Shown here one piece after another: positions 1-4,977 of a stretch of 7,981 nucleotides of DNA. The notes beneath the pieces are model-generated. The model was not told where the DNA came from. It did no database searches and saw only the letters and a program-made list of their open reading frames with translations. The position numbers were made by a program, and so were the translations under genes. The stretch is from an uncultured Collinsella sp. (lineage in GTDB: Bacteria; Actinomycetota; Coriobacteriia; Coriobacteriales; Coriobacteriaceae): the NCBI GenBank assembly GCA_900556205.1, contig USNX01000048.1, positions 1 through 7,981 of the forward strand. Direction: 5' to 3'. Positions within the stretch are counted from its first letter, which is position 1. Each line of letters begins with the position of its first letter.

Positions 1-357
1 CCCGGCATGGAGGCCGACGACCCGCAGATTAAGCAGGCCCGTGGCTACGATCACTGCCTGTGCATCGATGGCTATCAGTACGGTCGCAACCTGCGCCGCG
101 CGATGCACGTCGAGGAGATGTGGACCGGTCGCGAGCTGGACTACTACACCACCGCACCGGGCGTGCAGCTCTACACCGGCAACTGGCTGGGCGACGAGCA
201 CGCCAAGGACGATGCCAACTATGGCTGGGGCGCCGGCTTTGCCCTCGAGGCCGAGATGTACCCCGACACGCCGCACCAGCCGCTGTTCCCACAGGGCATT
301 GTGGGCCCGGGTCACCCCTACAGCAATGTGATCGAATACCACTTTATGAGGCACTAG
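1..357 (+). CDS. galM: Galactose mutarotase (aldose 1-epimerase), C-terminal part, 5' end outside window
   Basis: The reading frame is open from the first base and ends at a TAG at 355-357, so only the last 118 residues are present. The enzyme interconverts alpha and beta anomers of galactose or glucose in the cytoplasm, feeding the Leloir or related pathways. Seen here are the GYDH motif near the left edge, the TTAPGVQLYTGNWL strand typical of GalM, and FALEAEMYPDTPH. In the family the Glu of the LE-x-[EQ]-x-x-PD motif is the catalytic base; here it is encoded at 247-249. The C-terminus (SNVIEYHF) is complete. GalM usually has about 340 residues, so roughly two thirds lies upstream. It is followed by a hairpin at 381-418. 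This is the second mutarotase-fold protein in the window, but it is a different subfamily from the LacX-like one at 3280-4161. The family call is confident; substrate preference is not. Confidence 0.93.
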   Translation, partial: PGMEADDPQIKQARGYDHCLCIDGYQYGRNLRRAMHVEEMWTGRELDYYTTAPGVQLYTGNWLGDEHAKDDANYGWGAGFALEAEMYPDTPHQPLFPQGIVGPGHPYSNVIEYHFMRH

Positions 358-380
358 GCCCACAACGCGACATCTCGCAC

Positions 381-418
381 AGCAACGCCCGCCGGCACCA
401 CCGCCGACGGGCGCTGCT
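381..418 (+). terminator. Imperfect hairpin after galM, possible terminator
   Basis: The arms at 381-396 and 403-418 pair at 14 of 16 positions around a 6-base loop, 23 bases after the galM stop. The run of T is poor: only two T directly after the stem, with a T-rich stretch at 431-439. It may be a weak intrinsic terminator or a 3'-end-stabilising hairpin. Confidence 0.5.
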
Positions 419-465
419 TCATGCCTAAATCCTTCTTTTCGATGCCACCGAATTGGTGACATAAC

Positions 466-617
466 AAAACTATGCCGAATTACTACGATGAACCCACTAT
501 GTCCGACCACGCGCTGGTTTATAAAAAATTAGCAACTCGTCTACCTGCGGTTTTATTCTCTGCAAATTTGGCATGCTCGGCGATAAGCAATTCATCGTAG
601 TAAACCGGCATAGTTTT
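466..617. repeat. 27-bp inverted repeat flanking a 98-bp core, possible miniature element
   Basis: The left arm (466-492) and right arm (591-617) are reverse complements at 25 of 27 positions; only two adjacent bases differ. The 98-bp core is more AT-rich than the surrounding genes. Pairing breaks down just outside and just inside the arms, so the repeat has sharp edges. No obvious target-site duplication is seen. Each arm, read outside-in, can encode MP-x-YYDE. The inverted structure is certain. A mobile or dispersed intergenic repeat is an inference; a long-range RNA hairpin in the galM 3' region or the IIB 3' region is an alternative. Confidence 0.75.
519..611 (-). CDS. Possible 30-residue small ORF inside the inverted-repeat element
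   Basis: On the minus strand an ATG within the right arm opens a 30-codon frame ending in TAA at 519-521. The peptide begins MPVYYDELL, continues through a charged, alanine-rich, helix-like stretch (AEHAKFAENK) and ends RRVANFL. The frame is also open further upstream, back to a GTG seven codons before the ATG. The composition looks protein-like, but there is no convincing ribosome binding site, and the frame may be a relic of a longer gene captured in the repeat. Function unknown. The opposite strand also has a 42-codon frame (472-600) that starts with MPNYYDE because of the inverted repeat, so the open frames could be a by-product of the symmetry. Confidence 0.25.
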   Translation of the reverse strand: MPVYYDELLIAEHAKFAENKTAGRRVANFL

Positions 618-655
618 GGCGGACAGCGCCACACAGATCCCCTACGAAGGCAAAA

Positions 656-686
656 TGATCCGTTTTCCTCCGTCCCCAAGGGATCA
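656..686 (-). terminator. Weak hairpin at the end of the IIB gene
   Basis: Read on the minus strand, a 6-bp stem (681-686 with 656-661) starts at the IIB stop codon, encloses a 19-base purine-rich loop, and is followed by four T. The short stem and long loop make this a weak candidate terminator. Confidence 0.3.
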
Positions 687-1166
687 GTTGAACAGATTGC
701 CGATGGGGTCGGGATTGGAGTTGGGGAGGTAGCGGATTTCTAGTTCTATTCCGAGCTTTTGCAGCTCTCTCAGAGCAGCGACGTCCGCATCGTCTATGGC
801 GACTGCGGGCGTTGCGGGACGCTTGCCCTCCCCTGCCTGCATATGGCCAATGCTGATCTTGGTTATCGGCACACCGCCCTTAACCAGCGCGAGCGCATCG
901 GCGGGCGAGGCCACCATGATCAGAATCAACTGGCGCGGCGTTGCGGTATGAATGATGTCGATAGTCCTTTGCACCGAGAAAAACCGCGTCCAAACGCCTT
1001 CTGGCGCCGCCACCCTCATGGGTGCCCATTGGCGTGAATCCGCCGCGATCTCATCGTTGACGATTAGGACAAGGTTGGAACCCACGGCTTCGTTCCACAG
1101 CTCAACGTCTTGTCCGTAAATAAACCGGTCATCGATACGCGTGAGAAGAATCTTGGGTTGAGCCAT
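684..1166 (-). CDS. PTS IIB-like protein, mannose/sorbose (AgaB/AgaV) family, active-site His replaced by Tyr
   Basis: This 160-residue protein has the full length and conserved landmarks of a Man-family IIB: LTRIDDRFIYGQ at 8-19, LVLIVNDEIA at 32-41, MRVAAPEGV at 50-58, RFFSVQRTIDII at 61-72, and GGVPITKISIGHM at 97-109. In the family the N-terminal motif is R-[LF]-I-H-G-Q, and that His receives phosphate from IIA and passes it to the incoming sugar. Here it is Tyr17, encoded TAC, one base change from a His codon, and the next usually hydrophobic position is Asp20. As written it should not transfer phosphate. No IIA, IIC or IID gene is adjacent: its 5' neighbour is a divergent tRNA and its 3' side is the repeat region. 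A weak GGGGCGG ribosome binding site precedes the ATG. It may be a decaying gene, or a protein reused for binding or regulation. The family call is firm; activity is doubtful. Confidence 0.88.
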   Translation of the reverse strand: MAQPKILLTRIDDRFIYGQDVELWNEAVGSNLVLIVNDEIAADSRQWAPMRVAAPEGVWTRFFSVQRTIDIIHTATPRQLILIMVASPADALALVKGGVPITKISIGHMQAGEGKRPATPAVAIDDADVAALRELQKLGIELEIRYLPNSNPDPIGNLFN

Positions 1167-1255
1167 CGCCGCCCCATTCTGCTTGAGATCCGTAAGAGCA
1201 AGACATCACGCCTTCAATATTAGTGCATTTAAAGTGAGAAAAGCCGTCAGAACAC

Positions 1256-1284
1256 TTGCGCGGATGTGCGATGTCCCGTATCAT
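1256..1284 (+). promoter_or_regulatory. Putative promoter of the tRNA-Thr gene
   Basis: TTGCGC at 1256-1261 and TATCAT at 1279-1284 are 17 bp apart. The -10 matches the consensus at 5 of 6 positions and the -35 at 3 of 6. It would start transcription about 30 bases upstream of the tRNA 5' end, which suits a tRNA leader. Confidence 0.45.
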
Positions 1285-1323
1285 AGACAGCCGTTGACGC
1301 CCCAGTTGCGTCACTACATGGCC

Positions 1324-1399
1324 GCCAGCGTAGCTCAGTTGGTAGAGCACCGCTCTCGTAAAGCGGGGGTCACCGGTTCGAGCCCGGTCGCTGGCTCCA
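1324..1399 (+). tRNA. tRNA-Thr (anticodon CGT)
   Basis: A full cloverleaf can be drawn: a 7-bp acceptor stem (1324-1330 with 1389-1395), a D stem GCTC/GAGC, a 5-bp anticodon stem CCGCT/AGCGG with loop CTCGTAA, a 5-base variable loop, and a 5-bp T stem around TTCGAGC. The anticodon CGT at 1357-1359 reads ACG. The first pairs, G1-C72 and C2-G71, are known threonine identity elements. The discriminator base is T at 1396 and CCA is encoded at 1397-1399. The gene is 76 bases, with its own promoter candidate upstream and a terminator 11 bases downstream, so it is probably a single-gene transcript. Confidence 0.97.
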
Positions 1400-1410
1400 T
1401 TGCACAAGAT

Positions 1411-1433
1411 AGCCGCCTTCGGGCGGCTTTTTT
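1411..1433 (+). terminator. Rho-independent terminator of tRNA-Thr
   Basis: A perfect 7-bp GC-rich stem (AGCCGCC with GGCGGCT) closes on a TTCG tetraloop and runs straight into six T. This is a textbook intrinsic terminator. Confidence 0.95.
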
Positions 1434-1506
1434 GTTGCTGATTTTGAGTGCGCATGCGCCAACCCAAGCATCACCGCGTCGACAGTTCCCCTATTCAAAA
1501 ACAGAA

Positions 1507-1552
1507 ACCCCGCCAAACGTGATTCCCCTAGGGGAAACACTTTTGGCGGGGT
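1507..1552 (-). terminator. 46-bp palindromic terminator of the lacX-kinase-yhcH operon
   Basis: The arms 1507-1528 and 1531-1552 match at 20 of 22 positions around a central TA. On the minus strand the outer stem (CCCCGCC with GGCGGGG) is followed by a T-rich tract (complement of 1494-1506), 62 bases after the yhcH stop. The inner part, TTCCCCTAGGGGAA with short flanks, recurs in the next palindrome. The outer stem alone would be an ordinary terminator. Confidence 0.85.
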
Positions 1553-1556
1553 CCTT

Positions 1557-1582
1557 GCGTGATTTCCCTAGGGGAATCACGC
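1557..1582. repeat. 26-bp palindrome related to the core of the neighbouring terminator
   Basis: The half-sites 1557-1569 and 1570-1582 match at 12 of 13 positions, with a CCCTAGGGG centre. It lies 4 bp from the 1507-1552 palindrome and shares its inner sequence (CGTGATT, then CCCTAGGGGAA). No T tract follows on the minus strand, so it is not a standard terminator by itself. It could be a binding site for a dimeric protein, an RNA 3'-end hairpin, or a duplicated repeat unit. Confidence 0.8.
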
Positions 1583-1584
1583 CA

Positions 1585-1610
1585 TCAGACGAACAGCTCA
1601 GACGAACAGC
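1585..1610. repeat. Perfect 13-bp tandem duplication
   Basis: The unit TCAGACGAACAGC occurs twice head to tail, at 1585-1597 and 1598-1610, just after the yhcH stop codon on the minus strand. It looks like a slippage or tandem-duplication product in the 3' untranslated region. Confidence 0.9.
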
Positions 1611-1613
1611 GTG

Positions 1614-2087
1614 TTACTCCTCCCAGTAAGCGTCGGCAAGCAGCTTAAAGCAGATCTTCTTGACCGGCTGCGCGCCATCGCCCGAGAACTCGAGCGTGGG
1701 CATATGAGGCTCGCCGGCAACAAACAGCGCAAACTTGTCGTCAGCAAGATCGCCGGCGATCGAGGCGTCGGAATCGACCAGATCGTAGTCGTCCTTCTCG
1801 TCAAACTCCTGGACCAGCGTCAGGCTGCCCGTGGCAACCTTAAAGGCCTCGCGACCCTCAATGTCGATCTGCAGGTCGTGATAGCGCTGATGCGTCTCGT
1901 AGTGAGCCTCGGCCTCGGGACGAGTCGTGGGAGCCATGACGTTCGCAAAGACCTTGTCGCCCAGAATCGGATGGCTGCCGACCTCGAGCTCCGCCGGATC
2001 GTTCTCCTCGAGCCAATCAATCAGCACGTCGAGGCCCTTGAGCATTCCGCGGTACTCCTCGATATCGCCCAGTGCACCGTAAATCAT
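1614..2087 (-). CDS. YhcH/YjgK/YiaL (EbgC-type) family protein, probable sugar anomerase or accessory protein
   Basis: The 157 residues match the usual size (about 150-155) of this cupin-like family, which includes EbgC and the sialic acid anomerase NanQ (YhcH). Family landmarks are the start MIYGALGDI, ETHQRYHDLQIDIEG at 64-78 (conserved E-x-H...HD-x-Q with metal-binding residues), and FALFVAGEPHMP at 119-130, where the family has F-x-[IL]-[FL]-x(4)-H-x-P. The known role is cytoplasmic, helping sugar mutarotation or hydrolysis in operons for uncommon sugars; the substrate here is not shown by sequence. A GAGGGG ribosome binding site precedes the ATG. It is the last gene of the lacX-kinase operon, 197 bp after the kinase, the gap being filled by a nagA relic. 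A GalNAc or galactose derivative is a reasonable inferred substrate. Confidence 0.88.
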   Translation of the reverse strand: MIYGALGDIEEYRGMLKGLDVLIDWLEENDPAELEVGSHPILGDKVFANVMAPTTRPEAEAHYETHQRYHDLQIDIEGREAFKVATGSLTLVQEFDEKDDYDLVDSDASIAGDLADDKFALFVAGEPHMPTLEFSGDGAQPVKKICFKLLADAYWEE

Positions 2088-2119
2088 CTAAATCCCCTCT
2101 CGGATCGTTCCTTTGGCGG

Positions 2120-2251
2120 CTACTCGATAAACGCGTTACCGACGCTGTTGCCACCCACATACGTCTCGACCAGGGTAAGGTCGGGATTGAACACGACAAC
2201 GTCGGCGTCGCGCCCCGGCACAATGCTACCGCACTTGTCGTCAACATGAGC
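2120..2251 (-). pseudogene. Relic of a second nagA: last 43 codons only
   Basis: On the minus strand, an open stretch ending in TAG at 2120-2122 encodes a NagA C-terminus: DKCGSIVPGRDAD, then VVVFNPDLTLVETYVGG, then SVGNAFIE. It matches the last 43 residues of the intact nagA at 4978-6147 at 34 positions, with no gap. Weaker nucleotide similarity continues to about 2266, but with a shift of frame, after which the kinase stop codon is reached at 2285. No start codon or ribosome binding site serves this frame, and all catalytic residues are missing. It is therefore a deletion remnant of a nagA paralogue that once stood between the kinase and yhcH. The nine amino-acid differences argue against a very recent copy of the intact gene. 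Confidence 0.9.
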
Positions 2252-2284
2252 TAGCAAGCGATGCCGGAGCCGTCGCCCAAACTC

Positions 2285-3220
2285 TTACAGCTCAGTCACG
2301 ACAACGCCGTTGTAGACCTCGTCCCAACGGTCCATGACCAGATGGCCAGTCATGGGATCCATGGCGTTGAGCTTGCCGCAGGTGTTGGCGGTACGCAGCA
2401 CCGTCTCGTCGTCTGCGCCAGCAGCGATGGCATGTGCGAAGCCTGCGATAGTGGAGTCACCAGAGCCCGTGGCGTTAACGGCAGGGATATCGGGCGTCTT
2501 TGCGCGGAACGCACGGCCATTGTGGAAGCCAACGGAGCCGGCAGCGCCCATGGATACGACGACCCAGGGGATATCGGAGAAACGGGCGTCAGAGGCGAGC
2601 GCGGCACGGAGCTCGTCCACATCGTCGGTGGTAAAGCTCGTGCCCAGAAGGCCGTTGATCTCGGTCAGGTTAGGCTTGACCAGCTCGGGCTTAATTTCGG
2701 ACTTAAGGGCGGCCTCGAGAGAGGCACCCGAGGTATCGAGCAGCACCTTGGCGCCGGCGTTCTCGGCAATGCCCGTGATCTTGGCATAGTAGTCTGCCTC
2801 GACACCGCGGGGCAGCGAACCCGAAATGGTGACGACGTCGGCCTTGCCCGCAAGCTCAGTAAACTTGGCGGTAAAGGCATCGAGCTCCTCGGGAGCAATT
2901 GTCGGGCCGCTCTCGAGCAGCTCGGTCTGGTTGCCGGCGTGGAGAATGTTGAGGCAAATTCGAGTCTCGCCCTTGATGGGCACAAAGTCGTTGTTAATAC
3001 CGTTGGCGTCCATGAGCTCGGCCATGTAAGCGCCCATGTGGCCGCCGAGTAGACCGGTTGCCACAACGTCGTCGCCCAGCTGACCCAGAACACGGGCCAC
3101 GTTGAGGCCCTTGCCGCCGGCGGTCTTTTCGGGCGTCACGCGGTTGACGTCGTCGATAATGAGCTCATCGAGCTGATAGCGCGTATCGACAGACGGGTTC
3201 ATCGTAACGGTGAGGATCAT
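2285..3220 (-). CDS. lacC: PfkB-family hexose-phosphate kinase, LacC-like (tagatose-6-phosphate kinase or 1-phosphofructokinase)
   Basis: This full-length 311-residue cytoplasmic kinase would phosphorylate tagatose-6-phosphate to tagatose-1,6-bisphosphate with ATP, or fructose-1-phosphate in the closely related FruK. It starts MILTVTMNPSVD as LacC/FruK proteins do. PfkB signature 1 is TAGGKGLNVARVL at 33-45. ISGSLPRG lies at 132-139 and KPN at 182-184. Signature 2 is NATGSGDSTIAGF at 249-261, with the catalytic Asp255 and the GSGD anion hole. The end (GKLNAMDPMTGH at 282-293) resembles LacC. A clear AAGGAG lies 7 bases before the ATG. It is 59 bp downstream of lacX, in one operon. Nearby deacetylase and AgaS genes make tagatose-6-P the likelier substrate. 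The family is certain; the choice between LacC and FruK is moderate. Confidence 0.85.
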   Translation of the reverse strand: MILTVTMNPSVDTRYQLDELIIDDVNRVTPEKTAGGKGLNVARVLGQLGDDVVATGLLGGHMGAYMAELMDANGINNDFVPIKGETRICLNILHAGNQTELLESGPTIAPEELDAFTAKFTELAGKADVVTISGSLPRGVEADYYAKITGIAENAGAKVLLDTSGASLEAALKSEIKPELVKPNLTEINGLLGTSFTTDDVDELRAALASDARFSDIPWVVVSMGAAGSVGFHNGRAFRAKTPDIPAVNATGSGDSTIAGFAHAIAAGADDETVLRTANTCGKLNAMDPMTGHLVMDRWDEVYNGVVVTEL

Positions 3221-3279
3221 TTTTAGCTCCTTATCTCGCAGGCTCCTTGTGCCTCGCGATACGAGTCGACAAAACGGAA

Positions 3280-4161
3280 TTACAGAATCTCAATCGTGAA
3301 CGAGCGAACGACGGTCTCCTTGGGCTTGGCGACAAGGCAGCCGCGCTTATGCTCAAGTACGTCGTCCTCATCGGAGCAGGTCGAGAGGCCGCCCCAGGGT
3401 TCAACTGCCACAAAATCACCCTCGGGCTTGCTCCACACAATGAGGTACGGGAAGCCCTCAAAGCTCAGGCGAACGCCCTTGTCCTCGCCCTTTTTGGAAA
3501 GCGTGACCTGACGGCTCTCGAGCACGTCAAAGATGGTCTCCGCAAAATCGAAGAGCTCATGTGACAGAGGCAGCGTCTTTCCCACCATGGGGTTCTTGGA
3601 GCGGTTGGTCACGTCAATCAATCCGGTCGAGGGAACGGCGGTGCAGAGCTCCGCAGCCTCGTCTTTCTCAAAACGCAACTCGTAGTCCGTATAGGCCTCG
3701 CCCTCGTCGAGCGGACACCTAAAGCCGGGGTGTCCACCGATAAAGAACGGCATGTCCTCGGTGCCCTCGTTGGTAACCTCATAGGAGACACGCACGGCGG
3801 CGTCCTCGAGCGTATAGCGGGCGACAAGCTTAAACGGATACGGATAATCGCTCAGCAGCGCGGCGTTATCCTCCGAAGCCAGGCACATCGCCAGCTCGTT
3901 CTCGCTCTGGCTCAGCAGCTTCCACTCCTGTTTGCGCGCAAACCCATGGCGAGCGAGCTTTACATGATGCCCGGCAAACGTCATGGCGTTGTTATCGCGC
4001 AAGCCTCCGCAAATCGGGAAGCAAATCGGTGCCTGGCCGGACCACACGGCGGGATCGCCCTGCCACAGATACTCGCGACCTCCGGCCTCGATCGAGGTAA
4101 ACGAACCACCAGCCGTGGACACCTTAATAGAAATCGAATCGTTGGAGAGAGCGTATTCCAT
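3280..4161 (-). CDS. lacX: LacX-like aldose 1-epimerase family protein
   Basis: This 293-residue protein belongs to the LacX branch of the galactose mutarotase superfamily, known from lactococcal lactose/tagatose-6-P operons; it probably equilibrates anomers of galactose or a phosphorylated or amino sugar. Landmarks are the PICFPICGGLRDN loop at 45-57, ARHGFAR at 70-76, FFIGGHPGFRCPL at 139-151, and VAVEPWGGLS at 251-260. The two His and the Glu of these motifs (His72, His144, Glu254) sit where mutarotases bind and catalyse. The ATG at 4159-4161 is chosen over one 12 codons upstream because AAGGA lies about 7 bases before it and homologues start at about this MEYAL. It is the first gene of the operon with the LacC-like kinase, which supports a galactose/tagatose role. 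The gene diverges from the flavodoxin gene. The exact substrate is unknown. Confidence 0.87.
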   Translation of the reverse strand: MEYALSNDSISIKVSTAGGSFTSIEAGGREYLWQGDPAVWSGQAPICFPICGGLRDNNAMTFAGHHVKLARHGFARKQEWKLLSQSENELAMCLASEDNAALLSDYPYPFKLVARYTLEDAAVRVSYEVTNEGTEDMPFFIGGHPGFRCPLDEGEAYTDYELRFEKDEAAELCTAVPSTGLIDVTNRSKNPMVGKTLPLSHELFDFAETIFDVLESRQVTLSKKGEDKGVRLSFEGFPYLIVWSKPEGDFVAVEPWGGLSTCSDEDDVLEHKRGCLVAKPKETVVRSFTIEIL

Positions 4162-4317
4162 TGCCCATCCTTTCGAACAACTGCTTTTTGCTCGCAAGTA
4201 CCCGTCTCGGCCCTAACCAAAGGACAAACCCGCGCGTTCATCGATGCGTCCGGTATCCCAGCCATGTAACGGGGTACCATACAGACATTGATGCAATTAC
4301 AGCTGAAAGGCCTTCTT
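4162..4317. promoter_or_regulatory. Divergent intergenic region between lacX and flavodoxin
   Basis: This 156-bp gap must hold the promoters of the lacX operon (leftward) and the flavodoxin gene (rightward). I see no -35/-10 pair good enough to call on either strand and no copy of the palindrome found before agaS. A TACCAT near 4277 is a possible rightward -10, without a recognisable -35. The feature is inferred from gene orientation. Confidence 0.4.
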
Positions 4318-4902
4318 ATGCGAACCATCATCCTCTACGCCTCGCGCCATCACGGCAATACGAAAAAGCTCGTGGACGCCATCGTCGAGGCGCACCCCGA
4401 GATCGATACCCTCGACGTCAAGGCGCTCGGTAAAAACGAGTACCCCGACCTGCACGAATATCATCTGATTGGTGTCGCCACGGGCATCTATTACTCCGAG
4501 ATCGACAAGGACATGGCACGCGTGCTCACGAACGTGCTGCAGCCGCAGGACAAGGTGTTTGGCCTTATGACCTACGGTGGCAAGAACAAATGGTACGGCA
4601 AGGATATCGATGGCATCTGCCGCATGAGGCAGGCCATCTTTATGGGTGTCTACGGCTGCCCCGGCTTTGATACGTGGGGGCCGTTCAAACTCGCCGGCGG
4701 TGTCCAAAAGGGACACCCAACCGCTGAGGAAATTAAGGGCGCCGTCGACTTCTTCGACAAGATCGAAGACGAGTATGGCGACATCATCGTCGAAGAGTAC
4801 GCCAAGCGCGAGAAGCGCCTAGCATACGAGAAGGAGCATCCTGCAGGAGGCCTGGTGGCCGGCGTTAAGCGCACGGCAAAGAAGATCGCTAACAAGCTGT
4901 AA
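4318..4902 (+). CDS. Flavodoxin-like protein
   Basis: A 194-residue cytoplasmic protein with a flavodoxin fold. The FMN phosphate-binding loop is visible at the start (YASRHHGNTKKL at 7-18), followed by alternating strands and helices, GVATGIYYSEIDKDM at 52-66, FGLMTYGGK at 81-89, and a conserved-looking GCPGFDTWGPFKLAGG at 113-128. It is longer than classical flavodoxins (about 140-175) and has a lysine-rich C-terminal tail (VKRTAKKIANKL). It probably carries electrons via FMN; the partner is unknown. The ATG at 4318 is preferred to one ten codons upstream because AAAGG lies at a normal distance before it and the beta strand starts right after it. It stands alone, on the opposite strand to the sugar genes around it, and ends in a strong terminator. 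Nothing links it to GalNAc metabolism except position. Confidence 0.85.
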   Translation: MRTIILYASRHHGNTKKLVDAIVEAHPEIDTLDVKALGKNEYPDLHEYHLIGVATGIYYSEIDKDMARVLTNVLQPQDKVFGLMTYGGKNKWYGKDIDGICRMRQAIFMGVYGCPGFDTWGPFKLAGGVQKGHPTAEEIKGAVDFFDKIEDEYGDIIVEEYAKREKRLAYEKEHPAGGLVAGVKRTAKKIANKL

Positions 4903-4933
4903 CTGTGAAGGTGCTTTTGAGCGTTTAACCCAT

Positions 4934-4971
4934 ACGGCGGGTCCGAGTAGATTCGGGCCCGCCGTCTTTTT
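4934..4971 (+). terminator. Strong intrinsic terminator between flavodoxin and nagA
   Basis: The arms 4934-4946 and 4953-4965 form a 13-bp stem with one G-U type mismatch, a 6-base loop, and five T at 4967-4971. It terminates the flavodoxin transcript. nagA converges from the right and ends 7 bp beyond; the hairpin also lies at its 3' end, but the T tract on that strand is poor. Confidence 0.92.
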
Positions 4972-4977
4972 CTATCG

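Noticed and set aside
497..679. Minus-strand 60-codon open frame across the inverted repeat
   Set aside because: The translation is cysteine/proline/arginine-rich without motifs. A different minus-strand frame (519-611) looks more protein-like, so this one was left out.
1324..1399. tRNA-Thr as an integration site for a mobile island
   Set aside because: tRNA genes often serve as attachment sites, but no copy of the tRNA 3' end is repeated elsewhere in the window, and there is no integrase or phage gene.
1450..1459. 10-bp perfect palindrome GCGCATGCGC after the tRNA terminator
   Set aside because: It is short, of low complexity for a GC-rich genome, and has no partner or gene start nearby, so chance is sufficient.
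1507..1582. The two CCTAGG-centred palindromes as a CRISPR-like array
   Set aside because: There are only two units, separated by 4 bp, with no spacer-sized unique sequence and no cas gene.
2017..2247. Minus-strand 76-codon open frame across the kinase-yhcH gap
   Set aside because: It is out of frame with the nagA-like peptide and overlaps the start of yhcH in another frame. The true similarity is in the frame ending at 2120, so the region was called a pseudogene.
2261..3052. Plus-strand open frame of 263 codons opposite the kinase
   Set aside because: Shadow of the PfkB kinase gene, whose signatures on the minus strand are complete. The same reasoning removes the 303-codon frame at 5041-5952 opposite nagA.
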